Assembly: GCA_030447315.1 (NCBI GenBank)
Contig: JAUJPD010000003.1
Coordinates: 95,047 to 140,546, forward strand
Origin: Actinomycetota bacterium
Lineage (GTDB): Bacteria; Actinomycetota; CADDZG01; WHSQ01
DNA length: 45,500 bases
Direction of reading: 5' to 3'
The notes under the pieces were generated by a model that saw only the letters and a program-made list of their open reading frames with translations, had not been told where the DNA came from and made no database searches. Made by a program: the position numbers and the translations under genes. This document shows, one piece after another, positions 16,081-24,298 of this stretch. Position 1 is the first letter of the stretch. The number at the start of each line of letters is the position of its first letter.

Positions 16081-17263
16081 CAGTCCAAGCAGTTCCGCCT
16101 GCTCTTCCCTAGCGCAAAGCATCTCTACGTTCGGCAGCTTCGTCGCGCCGGTCGCCGTTGGCTTTTGCCATCCTCCGATTAACGGGTTCAACAACCGCGC
16201 TCGGGCTGACGCTCGCCGCGCGCACTGTTCCACAGCTCGTGTTTCTGCTGGCGGGCGGGATCTGGTCGGATCGGCTTCCACGCCACATCGTGATGGTCGT
16301 CTCCTCGGTGGTGATGGGGGTCGCCCAGGCGCTCTCCGCTCTGCTTCTGTTGCTAGATCTAGCTGAGCTGTGGCATTTGCTGGTCATGCAGGCCGTGTGG
16401 GGGGTCGCCTTCTCCTTTTTCTTCCCAGCGTCCCAGGGCCTCGTCCCGCAGACGGTCGAGCGGTCTCAGCTGCAACAGGCGAACGCGCTTCTCCGAATGA
16501 CGTTGAACGGGGCAACGATCGGTGGAGGGGCCATCGGTGGGGTCCTCGTTGCAGTAGTCGGTCCCGCCGTGGGACTCCTGGTCGACTCCCTTCACCTTCT
16601 TCGCCAGCGCCGCGCTGCTGGGATCGATGGTGTGGTCCCGACGGAAAGGCGTCGAGACTCGAACTTCGTCCTGGAGCTCAAGGAAGGATGGCGCGAGTTC
16701 TCGTCGCGTGTCTGGGTGTGGACGATCGTGCTGGGCTTCAGCGTCCTTAATGCGGCCCACGCGGGTGGTATCTCTGTGCTTGCGCCGGAAATAGCGAGAA
16801 GGGAGTTGGGCGGCGCTCGTGCTTACGGGTTCATCACAGCGTTCGAAGGCGCGGGTCTCGTTCTCGGTGGTCTTGCGGCGCTGAAGTTCAAGCCGCGCCG
16901 GCCCCTGTTCCTAGGTTGCGCAGCCGTTTCGTTGATAATCCCAACCTTCGTGCTCTTGGCTGTGGGCGCACCTTGATCCTGATCCTGTTCGGGGCGCTGT
17001 TGATGGGCATCGGGATCGAGACGTTCGCGATCTACTGGGATACCTCGCTTCAACATCACGTACCCCAGCGAGCGCTGTCCCGAGTGAGCTCCTACGACAT
17101 GTTCGGGTCGATCGCGATCATCCCGATCGGGCAAGTGGTTGCAGGACCGGCGGGCGAGACTATCGGCGTATCGGACGCGCTCATTGTTGCCGCCGTGATC
17201 ATCCTGGTCGCTGTGCTCGGCATGTTAGCAGTACCGGATATCCGAAGGCTTCAGAACACGTGA
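16081..17263 (+). pseudogene. MFS transporter broken by at least five frameshifts
   Basis: Pieces in different frames reassemble into one major-facilitator protein: KQFRLLF, then LAQSISTFGSFVAPVAV, then FAILRLTGSTTALGLTLAAR with PQLVFLLAGGIWSDRLPR (the conserved MFS loop). Next come FTFFASAALLGSMV, then FVLELKEGWREFSSRVWVWT with GGISVLAPEIARREL, and finally GALLMGIGIETFAIYWDTSL with DMFGSIAIIPIGQVVAGP. Shifts fall near 16112, 16157, 16580, 16650 and 16973. It resembles macrolide/enterobactin-type exporters. No in-frame nonsense mutation is needed to explain it, only indels, so sequencing error or very recent decay are both possible. The true start upstream of 16081 is not recoverable. Confidence 0.8.
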
Positions 17264-17522
17264 GCGTTCTTGGGCGTCGCTGCAGGTGGCCGCGCTGTGT
17301 CTTCCGGACCAAGACCGTGGCAGACACCGCTAGTGAGCAAGGAGCAGATGCTTCAGGATCAGGATGATGTTGGGGGCATCAGCAGCGACGCCGCAGCTTC
17401 AGGGCGAGACAAACTTGCGCGCACGGCAAACCATCTGGCTCCTCGGGCGTATAGCCAGCAGACAAGGGTCGCGCTCGTGGGAGCAGGCGGACCACACGGG
17501 TAGAGCAACGGAAGGATCATCG

Positions 17523-18070
17523 ATGAGAAAAGCCCTGGGTTCTACGTTGATCGCGATGCTGCTTGCGGTCTCCCTGGTCGGCAGTGCGAGCGCAGCGGTG
17601 ACCGCCGCTGCGAGCGACCCTGATGACACACGCGGCCGCCTCGACATCCGCTACATCCGGTTCCAGCGCACCGCGCTTCAGCGTGACTCTGACTCTGCGC
17701 ACCGCCGAGAAGTGGCGCTGTCGTCTCCTGGAAGACGACACGTCGACAGCCCAAGGGGTGGCCGAGGCCTACGAAGACGGGAAGGTCGCTTTCCTGCTGT
17801 GGGCGTTCGACAGCAACCGTGACGACCACGACGATCATCACGGGTACTTCCGCTGCAAGGGGGGTCGTCTCAGCTTCGAGTTCGATCGGGCCGATCTCCT
17901 TACAAGGTGCGCCGGCCGGATCTGCGCACCGTGAAGGTCACCGTGCCTACGGATCGCTTTGGGCTCGACCACCAGGGGTTGCGTGTCCACGCGATCAGTC
18001 AGCTCAACGGGCGGTTCGGTAACCAGACACTGTTCGAGGAGCGCGACGACACACGACGCCTCCGTCCCTA
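17523..18070 (+). pseudogene. Secreted protein gene with two frameshifts; 3' end uncertain
   Basis: The start ATG 17523 has GGAAGGA 6 bases upstream and encodes a signal peptide (MRKALGSTLIAMLLAVSLVG, ending ASA), then ASDPDDTRGRLDIRYIRF. This opening occurs in exported actinobacterial proteins of unknown function. The frame then changes near 17665 (FSVTLTLRTAEKWRCRLLED through GYFRCKGGRLSFEFDRADLL) and again near 17920 (VKVTVPTDRFGLDHQGLRV with HAISQLNGRFG). The stop cannot be placed with confidence. The 259 bases before it (17264-17522) hold no gene that I can support. Confidence 0.65.
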
Positions 18071-18171
18071 TAGTAGGAGTTGGGGTCAGGCGGCGGAGGT
18101 CGGCTCAGCTAACGTGGGGATCGAGGGTCAACTACTTGCAGGCCCATCCTCCAGCTCCACAGGAGAGCGAG

Positions 18172-18708
18172 TCAAAGCCTGGGCCCGAGGGTGGCTTGCA
18201 CCTCCGCCAGCAGTCGCAGCCGGTCGACCTCCCCCGTCGTGTCCACCTCGATGAGCGCGGCCCCGACCCCCAAGAGAACAACGGTTTCCGCAAGGTAAAT
18301 CGCTCGTTCCAGGCGCGCCGGATTGATCACGTCCCGGTGGATGGGGTGGCGGCCGGCGGCATGACGCGCTCGCATCCTCGCCTCGGCCAAGGGGGGGTCG
18401 CAGCGACAGAAGACTTCGACGCAGCCGTGGAACTCCCGCAGTGCCCGCTCTCGCCGTTGGTTGCGCCACCAGCCCTCGACCACGGCAGCCGGAAAGCTGC
18501 CGCTCGAGCGGAAGACGATCTCGGCGGCTGTATCACCCATGAGGTCGGACCACTCTTCATCAGCGGTACCTAGCCGATCCGCCAACGCCTCTTTGATCAC
18601 GTCGAGGCTGAGGAAGGGGAAGCCCAGAGATTCAGCGAGGAAGGTTCCGAGGGTGGTCTTGCCGGTCCCGGGAGCTCCGGACATGACGACGATCCTCTCG
18701 TTGCTCAT
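18172..18708 (-). CDS. P-loop kinase-like NTPase (AAA_33/zeta-toxin-like fold)
   Basis: This 178-residue protein has Walker A GAPGTGKTT at residues 11-19, followed by FLSLDVIKEALADRLG, typical of small-molecule kinases in the chloramphenicol-phosphotransferase/zeta/AAA_33 group. A lid-like Arg-rich segment (EARMRARHAAGRHPIHRD) follows. The substrate is unknown; a nucleotide or antibiotic kinase is possible, and no antitoxin partner is adjacent. It is intact although its neighbours are broken. ATG 18708 is preferred over the in-frame TTG at 18714. It lies just downstream of the lipoprotein gene on the same strand. Confidence 0.8.
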   Translation of the reverse strand: MSNERIVVMSGAPGTGKTTLGTFLAESLGFPFLSLDVIKEALADRLGTADEEWSDLMGDTAAEIVFRSSGSFPAAVVEGWWRNQRRERALREFHGCVEVFCRCDPPLAEARMRARHAAGRHPIHRDVINPARLERAIYLAETVVLLGVGAALIEVDTTGEVDRLRLLAEVQATLGPRL

Positions 18709-18734
18709 GCCCAATGATGTACCGGCTTCAACGG

Positions 18735-19123
18735 CTAGAGCAGAGTCAGTTCTCCCATCGTTGGTGGCAAGATCAGCCTTCGGCCATCGGAGTGCACACC
18801 GTTCAGCTCACGGGTCGGCGGCGCATCGTCAGGCAGCTCCACGTCCCGCCGCCAGGGTGTCTTCTCCCGGCGTCATCTCCAGCGGTCCACTCTCGACAAG
18901 AGGTTCTTGGTCGCCGGGGTCTCCGGGACCGAAGAGCTGACAGGATCCTTCCCCCTCCCGAGAACCGACCACGGCTGCCGTAACAAACACACACCGACGC
19001 TCCGCACAATCACCGCCGAACACCCTTACCTCCGAGAGTCGTCGACTCGAAGACGGGATCGGCATTGGATCCACTGCAGGCGCCCAGTAAGGCTAGGGCC
19101 GTGATGACCAGAGCGTGTCGCAT
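18735..19123 (-). pseudogene. Lipoprotein gene with two or more frameshifts
   Basis: ATG 19123 starts MRHALVITALALLGACSGSN, a signal peptide with lipobox LGAC, so the mature protein would be lipid-anchored outside the membrane. The frame breaks near 19030 and continues as RVFGGDCAERRCVFVTAAVV to TPGEDTLAAGR. After a second break near 18840 it continues as DVELPDDAPPTRELNG and ends with PPTMGELTLL and TAG at 18735-18737. The function is unknown. It has TAGGTT 6 bases before the ATG. Confidence 0.6.
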
Positions 19124-19129
19124 CCTCAC

Positions 19130-19135
19130 AACCTA
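19130..19135 (-). promoter_or_regulatory. -10 box for the 18.7-19.1 kb lipoprotein gene (leaderless type)
   Basis: Minus-strand TAGGTT lies 6 bases before ATG 19123. Confidence 0.45.
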
Positions 19136-19174
19136 AGACTTTCACCTGTCGACTGGAGAGGTCACAGTGTCCCT

Positions 19175-19237
19175 ATGAAAGGCATGATCGGGGCCGTGAT
19201 CCTCGCGACACTCCTTGGGGGAGCCATAACTTGCTGA
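19175..19237 (+). CDS. Possible 20-residue hydrophobic peptide overlapping the next gene
   Basis: The frame MKGMIGAVILATLLGGAITC stops with TGA at 19235-19237 and overlaps the TTG start of the next gene (19231) in another frame. It looks like a small membrane or leader peptide, or a displaced signal peptide. No clear ribosome site precedes it, so this is weak. Confidence 0.25.
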   Translation: MKGMIGAVILATLLGGAITC

Positions 19238-19647
19238 AGAAGGCCAGGAAGCGGCGGTGGATGATCAGCGTAGGTGGCCTCCTCGGCGTGCTCATCATTG
19301 GAGCCGGGATCGCGGCGAGCGTCGGGACACTTCCATGGAGTGTCGAAGGCGCTCTTCCTTCGCAGCGACAATTGCGCGAAGAGGGCTTCGCTGTGTGGCC
19401 GCAAGACACGGTCGAGGAGGGACTAGAGGGATGTGCCGACGCAGAGGGTTGGCGGTTCGACGCGGATGAGACTGCGGATCGCTATGCGCGCGACGAGCTT
19501 CGATATCCAGAGCCCCATCTGCGCCCGGTCGATCGAGAGTCCTCGAGCGTCCACTACGGGATCACGAGTGACGGGGTAGACCTGGGCTCGATCGTTCATC
19601 TACGCAAGTACGACCGGTGCTGGTTCGTCGTCTCTGTATCCGCGTGA
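19231..19647 (+). CDS. Membrane-anchored extracytoplasmic protein of unknown function
   Basis: This 138-residue protein has a short basic cytoplasmic start, one transmembrane helix (about residues 11-33), and an outside domain with two cysteines (EGCADAEGW and DRCWFVVSV). TTG 19231 has GGGGAG 8 bases upstream, which supports it. I do not recognise the family. It is intact within a region where most neighbours are frameshifted. The next reading frame begins in phase directly after its stop. Confidence 0.6.
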   Translation: MLKKARKRRWMISVGGLLGVLIIGAGIAASVGTLPWSVEGALPSQRQLREEGFAVWPQDTVEEGLEGCADAEGWRFDADETADRYARDELRYPEPHLRPVDRESSSVHYGITSDGVDLGSIVHLRKYDRCWFVVSVSA

Positions 19648-19665
19648 GGGGGATTCATCCCGAGC

Positions 19666-20309
19666 GTGCTGTTCGCTCACGACGAGGATGGTGGACCTCT
19701 GCTCGTGATCGAGGGCGGCGGGGTTGAAACGGAGGTCGGGTACGGGGCGTGGGAGAGACGCCTTGATGCGGCCGAGCAGGCAGTCGTAGATCTTCCGGAC
19801 CTCCCTCGGGACTCGACAGGCCACATCGCTGCTATCGCCACCTCTAGGCGTATCAGCGACATAGATGCGTCTACTCTCGGATTCGTACCTCAACCCGCAA
19901 CTAAAAGCGTCAAGCCACTCGCCGCATCGGAATTCGATCGGGTAGATGAGATCTGCGACGGTGAAGACAGCTTCCGCAGCGCCCGGGCGGCCTCGCCGAC
20001 CTTTACAAGTGGACCTTCGGCAAAGCGATATCCATGCGATACGGCGAGTGGAGATTCAGAGGCGACAATGAGATCGAGAACGTGGTGGACGACGAATGGA
20101 TCTTGCGCGTGGACGACGCGGAACTGCGAGGCACCGTCTCGAACCTGAAAGAAAATTGCTGGCGCGTCACCGCCGTGGACGATCCTTCCGGGAACCTCCT
20201 CAACAACCTGCATGTCGCCGAAGACTCGTTCACGTTTGACATCAGATGGAGAGACGCCACAGAAGCCGAACTCATACTGAGGCACCCGCGGCGACTCTTG
20301 GAGACTTGA
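19666..20309 (+). pseudogene. Hypothetical protein gene with one frameshift
   Basis: The first part reads LFAHDEDGGPLLVIEGGG to SEFDRVDEICDGEDSFRSA. After a shift in a G/C run near 19985-19992 it continues as LADLYKWTFGKAISMRYGEW and ends with ELILRHPRRLLET at TGA 20307-20309. The second part has alternating strands (DDEWILRVDDAELRGTV, FTFDIRWRDATEAEL) that suggest a beta-rich domain. GTG 19666 is the first start after the TGA of the previous gene in the same frame. The function is unknown. Confidence 0.45.
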
Positions 20310-20327
20310 TCGGCTGGAGCAGCCGAT
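20309..20327 (+). terminator. Short hairpin directly after the 19.7-20.3 kb gene
   Basis: A perfect 8-bp inverted repeat, ATCGGCTG-GAG-CAGCCGAT, begins at the last base of the stop codon. There is no T run after it, so it may be a weak or non-canonical terminator. Confidence 0.35.
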
Positions 20328-20406
20328 AACCGCGGGCGGAATCTTTCCCGAGCCTCTAGACGAACCCTTCTATGTGATCGTCGTACTTAGAGAAGGAAGG
20401 CAGATC

Positions 20407-20558
20407 ATGGCGGCGCAATACACCTGGTATCGCTGGCTGGAGATGAACTCTGGCGCAAGAGGCCGAGGCTAGGGGCTGGTCGCCCTCTCGATCGGATGCG
20501 TCTGACCAAGGGGCTCAAAGAGCCTGACGGACTCTTGCGGGGCCCCAGTGCACCCTGA
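20407..20558 (+). pseudogene. Small basic protein gene with one frameshift
   Basis: ATG 20407 has GGAAGG 6 bases upstream and starts MAAQYTWYR. A shift near 20430-20437 leads to a plausible continuation (LAGDELWRKRPRLGAG to EPDGLLRGPSAP, TGA 20556-20558), about 50 residues in all. Unshifted, the frame stops after 21 codons. The function is unknown. The sequence from 20559 to 20730 shows nothing I can support. Confidence 0.35.
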
Positions 20559-20730
20559 CCGGCGTACCTAGGCGGCTTCCAGCCCCTGTCCGAGCGGAGG
20601 ATCTCCGCTTCGCCAAGGGGTGTGAGAACGACTGCGGCGAAGAACAACCCATGTCGCGCAGCAGGTTCCGCTGCCGTGCACGTCTTTCGCATCTTCTGTT
20701 CTCGCAGGAACGGTTCCTGTCGTGTAGGGC

Positions 20731-21078
20731 CTAGAGCGACGCGCCCCCAGGAGGCCCACCTTGTAACCGGACGCTCTGAGGGCTTTGGTTGCTCGACCGT
20801 TCACTATGGCCAGCGTCAGGAGCCCGACCAGAGGAAGGGCCGCGAGGATCACCAGCAGGATCTTCCTTCCTCTCGTATAACCCAGACCGCCGGCCATGCG
20901 AAGTAGGCCGGTGACGCCGAGGCCGACCGCGGCGATGCCCAGCAGTATCCAGAGGTCGGCGACGCCGCGCGTGAGATCGGCGCGATGTTTGAAGGATGGA
21001 CCCGATCACCATCCGCTGCCCGGTCGCAACCTGTTCCATCGCCAGGTCAGCTGCAGTTGTTCCGGCCTCTATCGCCAT
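20731..21078 (-). pseudogene. Two-helix membrane protein gene with two compensating frameshifts
   Basis: The start (MAIEAGTTAADLAMEQVATG) and the last codons share one frame, but the middle is in another: FKHRADLTRGVADLWILLG, then AVGLGVTGLLRMAGGLGYTR, then LLVILAALPLVGLLTLAIV. The shifts lie near 20985-20995 and in a run of five G/C at 20741-20752; repairing both gives a protein of about 115 residues ending YKVGLLGGASL at TAG 20731. The two hydrophobic helices flank a basic loop. GGGGGA lies 5 bases before the ATG. The function is unknown. Confidence 0.5.
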
Positions 21079-21215
21079 GGGTTCCCCCGTACCCTGTCGC
21101 CGCCTTGCGGCATTCTACTCGATGCGCCTGCGTGCGAGCCATTCCTCCAGAGCCGTTGGCGCGAAGCGCTCAAAACGCCCCTAAGCTCGCACGGCTGAAG
21201 GGCAGTGAATTCCCA

Positions 21216-21778
21216 CTAGTCGGCCAGGGTGACGCCGCATTCGTCCCGGGTGAATTTGTCCACGGCGAAGGTAGCCCTCCTCCTGCTTCTAAGGCTCCCA
21301 GCTCGCCCAAACGGTCCTCCAGTCGCGAAGTCATCGAGACCATTGAGACGGATATCACCCTGGCCAACCGAGCCGTGAAGTCCCGCACCTTGGCCACGTC
21401 GTCTTTGAGATCAGTCGGAATACCACTCTCTAACTGGTCGTAGGCAGATAAAGAGCTCGGTGGTCTTGTCAGCAAGCAGCTCCTTGACTCGGGCCATTCC
21501 TTGCTCAAACTCCCTCTCCCGACGCAGCCGGACTTTTCTCAGCAAATGCGGCTGCGATCACGTCGTTGACGATGGCCTGGGACTGGTCGTCCAGTGTTGC
21601 GATCGTCTTCGCCGCCGCACAAACCGCTTCAGGTCTCGACCACTGGTAGGCGTCTCTCACTCACAGTCAATTCACTAGGTGAGGATGCGCCGGAAGCTCG
21701 AGAGGCGGGCGAGTCATCTCCGCAGCTCACCGTCATCAGAAGGACCATGATCGTCGCCGCCGTCCACCTCGCCCTCAT
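21216..21778 (-). pseudogene. Lipoprotein gene with about four or five frameshifts
   Basis: ATG 21778 encodes MRARWTAATIMVLLMTVSCG, a lipoprotein signal peptide with cysteine at residue 19. The mature part is split among frames: PEAVCAAAKTIATLDDQSQA with VNDVIAAAFAEK, then LRREREFEQGMARVKELLAD, then AYDQLESGIPTDLKDDVAKV with RDFTARLARVISVSM, and finally ATFAVDKFTRDECGVTLAD and TAG 21216-21218. The reconstructed 170-185 residues are largely helical. The function is unknown. TACGAT lies 8 bases before the start. Confidence 0.55.
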
Positions 21779-21786
21779 CGTGCCGA

Positions 21787-21792
21787 ATCGTA
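21787..21792 (-). promoter_or_regulatory. -10 box for the 21.2-21.8 kb lipoprotein gene
   Basis: Minus-strand TACGAT lies 8 bases before ATG 21778 and resembles the other leaderless-type promoters here. Confidence 0.4.
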
Positions 21793-22057
21793 TACATGTG
21801 GGTGGCCGTCAAGGTCGGGGGTCAACTCTCCAAGAATCGATCTCCCCTCAACGAGGCCATCGAGAGGTGGTCGACCTACGGCTGCGGCCTGAGCAGAGCT
21901 GCCGTCACACGATGGGCACCGCGGGGCCGCTGCCGGGGTTGATAGATCGCCACGGTGATACGTGTCCCGGTGAGGGAACGATGAACCTCCACCTCCAGCG
22001 TCTGTGGCAGTTGGAATCCAATGTGCGGGCGGCCACATGCGGCAGGATGCAGCCGGG

Positions 22058-22580
22058 ATGCAAGAACTGGTCATTCGCCAAGCGGGATCGACTGATGCTC
22101 GTGGCATAGCCGAGGTCCATATCAGCTCGTGGAAGGCGGCGTACACCGGACTGATCCCCCAGGAGCAGATCGATCAACTCGACCTCGACCGGCGCGAACA
22201 GCGTTGGCGACGCCTCTTAGGCCAGAGCAACGAAACCACGGAAGCCCAGCGCCGAGGCTGGGTAGCACTGTCGGCGACCGAATCGTCGGCTTCGTTGGTG
22301 ACGCAGGCTGCGACGGAGGAGGATCTAGATAGGTCGACACATGAGCTGAGCGCTCTCTATCTAGAGCCGGCGGTATGGCGTTTGAAGATCGGGACGGGAC
22401 TGCTAGGGGCAAAGGAGAAAGCTCTGCGAAGCAGGGATCCGTACAGCGATCTTGTGGGTGTTAGAGGCGAACGAGGCGGCGACTCGTTTCTATGAAGCTC
22501 ACGGCTGGGACTCCCGACGGGCGAGATCCTTCGTTCCGTTTTTCGGCGTACCTGCCCTCAGGTACCGGAAACAGCTTTAG
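22058..22580 (+). pseudogene. GNAT-family N-acetyltransferase with three or more frameshifts
   Basis: The pieces rebuild a complete GNAT domain: LVIRQAGSTDARGIAEVHI with SSWKAAYTGLIPQEQIDQL at the start, GDRIVGFVGDAG in a second frame, and HELSALYLEPAVWRLKIGTG (beta-4 and the acetyl-CoA loop). The end is in another frame: IRTAILWVLEANEAATRFY with EAHGWDSRRARS and ALRYRKQL, TAG 22578-22580. The family moves acetyl groups from acetyl-CoA to amines; the substrate is unknown. All breaks are indels near 22268, 22315, 22405 and 22430. The 367 bases between the neighbouring lipoprotein start and this ATG contain no gene I can support apart from that lipoprotein's promoter. Confidence 0.75.
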
Positions 22581-22671
22581 CTCCTCCGGCCTGCTCCCAA
22601 GATTCATCTCCATCTAAAGAGCGCGCCTGATCAAGTTGACAAGATTCCCCGGCTACTAGAACCAAAGGGCG

Positions 22672-23244
22672 CTAGACGATCACCCTGGGGAGCGGCCCGG
22701 TGTCGTCTCCGCCCATGTCGTGGTCGACGCGGTGGACGACCTCCTCTCTGTGCCGGGGCGACTTGGCCATAACCAGCGAGGTGACCGTCCTATAGAAGTC
22801 GTCGGGTCGCGGCAGGAAGGCGATCTTCTCCACCGCCTGTTTCTGACCCGGTGACTCGACCCTCAGATCGCCGTAACCAAGGAGCCGCCCCAGCAGGGAG
22901 CGGTGGTAGGTCATGTCGGTCACTTTGGTGAGCGGCATCGAGGCGACTCGGCGTGAGATGAGGCCCGAGACCTCGAAGATGCGGCGGTCGGTGACGACGA
23001 TGTGGGCGACGTTCCACTCCCAGCCTCGCCACGCGAACCGGGCCATGAAGAAGATCGCGACCATTCCGAGAGCGGTATCGATCAGATCCGAGCCCGCGGC
23101 CGGGCTCAGAAGGGTTCCGAGGAACGCGGCCGCGACGATCGCACCGAAGGCTTCGATGAACGGTCGGAACAGAACCGCGGGATGGCGCCGGACGCGGCAG
23201 ACGACCTCTTCGTCCATGGCCAGGTAGCGGGACTCACCGCTCAT
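22672..23244 (-). CDS. Membrane protein with a bacterial PH domain (bPH_2/DUF304)
   Basis: This 190-residue protein starts with a short cytoplasmic part, then two hydrophobic helices (about residues 28-49 and 55-70), then the PH-like barrel typical of the family (HIVVTDRRIFEVSGLISRRV, MPLTKVTDMTYHRSLLGRLL, GDLRVESPGQKQAV). Such proteins are membrane-bound and of mostly unknown role. It lies 10 bases downstream of the 56-residue membrane-protein gene start region, in the same direction. Confidence 0.85.
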   Translation of the reverse strand: MSGESRYLAMDEEVVCRVRRHPAVLFRPFIEAFGAIVAAAFLGTLLSPAAGSDLIDTALGMVAIFFMARFAWRGWEWNVAHIVVTDRRIFEVSGLISRRVASMPLTKVTDMTYHRSLLGRLLGYGDLRVESPGQKQAVEKIAFLPRPDDFYRTVTSLVMAKSPRHREEVVHRVDHDMGGDDTGPLPRVIV

Positions 23245-23254
23245 GCGGGCACCT

Positions 23255-23425
23255 CTAGATGAGAGAGCGCAGGAACCGGGTGAAAGCAGAAGAGGCGGTC
23301 GAGAACCATTCGCCGGCGTTCTCGCCCGTCACCTTTACGAGCTTGGCGGCCTCGTTGGGCGAGTTGATCAGGAAGACAACAAGGAACGCGAGCAGCAGGT
23401 ACAACCCGATCTTTTTCAGCTTCAT
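23255..23425 (-). CDS. Small single-helix membrane protein (56 residues)
   Basis: It starts MKLKKIGLYLLLAFLVVFLI, a basic end and one transmembrane helix, followed by an amphipathic outside segment. ATG 23425 is preceded by TACCGT at 6 bases, which supports this start over the longer frame. It lies 10 bases upstream of the PH-domain gene and may function with it. The family is not recognised. Confidence 0.65.
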   Translation of the reverse strand: MKLKKIGLYLLLAFLVVFLINSPNEAAKLVKVTGENAGEWFSTASSAFTRFLRSLI

Positions 23426-23431
23426 GGAGCC

Positions 23432-23437
23432 ACGGTA
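23432..23437 (-). promoter_or_regulatory. -10 box for the 56-residue membrane-protein gene (leaderless type)
   Basis: Minus-strand TACCGT lies 6 bases before ATG 23425. Confidence 0.45.
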
Positions 23438-23478
23438 AGTCTCGAAGAGCCCCGAGGGCCGGATTTGCCAAGCTCGCC

Positions 23479-24258
23479 CTAGTACTCGGACCACCACTGC
23501 AGCCACAGCTTGCGCGACGTCCGCAGGTGCTCGCGCTCGCGCGAGAACACCTCCAAGGTGACCGTTCCGTCATAGCCGCGTTCTTTGAGCATCCTGATAT
23601 GGCTCTTCCAGTCGATCGCGCCCGCCCCCAGAGGAAGGTGCAGGTCCTCTCCCCCGCCGCGATTGTCCGAGACGTGGACGTGGCTCAGCCGTTCGCCGAA
23701 GGCCGCCAGCAACGAGGCGGTGCGGTTGGGCTCCCGCAGGCCGAGCCTCAGGTTCGCATGAGCGATATCCAGGTGGAATCCCACCTCCGGAACGAGGTCG
23801 AGGATCGCAGCGAGGTCTTCGACCCCCGAGAACATCCGATCCAGGTTCTCGACCATCAAGGTAATGCCTCGCTGGGCCGCGTCCTGGGAGAGGTTGTCGA
23901 TGGCCTCGGCGTTCATGGAGCGAACCTTGTCCGGAGAGTGCAGCGGGATCCTCTGGTCGGGATGGACATTCACGAGGTCGATACCCGCATCTGCGAACAC
24001 ATCCAGCCCGCGCCGGTAGAGGTCGCGGGCGAGCTCTCGCATCTCGGGGTAGGGAGACGCGATCGGCAGGTACCAGGCGGTGTGGCCGACGGCGCTCAGG
24101 CCGAGGTCGCCGATGAGGGAGCCCACCTGCTTGCCGTCGGGAACCCACGCGGCGGGTGGTTCCAGCGTCAGATCGATGAAGTCGAAGCCGTCCTCCGCGA
24201 TCCGGTGGATCTCCTTGAGAACCGAGCGACCGGGGAAGTTCATCGAGCCAACGAGCAT
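23479..24258 (-). CDS. Sugar phosphate isomerase/epimerase-like TIM barrel (AP endonuclease 2 family)
   Basis: This 259-residue protein has the xylose-isomerase-like barrel pattern with metal ligands at strand ends: DFIDLTLEPP, VNVHPDQR, LMVENLDRMF (Glu), VGFHLDIAHANL (Asp/His), HVHVSDNRGGGEDLHLPLG (His/Asp) and VTLEVF (Glu). It probably binds a divalent metal and acts on a sugar or phosphosugar; the substrate is unknown. ATG 24258 is preferred to the frame start at 24309 because TACGGT lies 7 bases upstream. It is divergent from the HAD gene, and the starts are 40 bases apart. Confidence 0.83.
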   Translation of the reverse strand: MLVGSMNFPGRSVLKEIHRIAEDGFDFIDLTLEPPAAWVPDGKQVGSLIGDLGLSAVGHTAWYLPIASPYPEMRELARDLYRRGLDVFADAGIDLVNVHPDQRIPLHSPDKVRSMNAEAIDNLSQDAAQRGITLMVENLDRMFSGVEDLAAILDLVPEVGFHLDIAHANLRLGLREPNRTASLLAAFGERLSHVHVSDNRGGGEDLHLPLGAGAIDWKSHIRMLKERGYDGTVTLEVFSREREHLRTSRKLWLQWWSEY

Positions 24259-24265
24259 GTGTTGG

Positions 24266-24271
24266 ACCGTA
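24266..24271 (-). promoter_or_regulatory. -10 box for the sugar isomerase-like gene (leaderless type)
   Basis: Minus-strand TACGGT lies 7 bases before ATG 24258. Confidence 0.45.
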
Positions 24272-24298
24272 CCTGCTGAGGTAGAAAGAGCCGCAGCC

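Noticed and set aside
15949-16281. A 110-codon minus-strand frame upstream of the transporter
   Set aside because: It is opposite the transporter's recognisable coding pieces, has no ribosome site and has low-complexity Arg/Ala composition.
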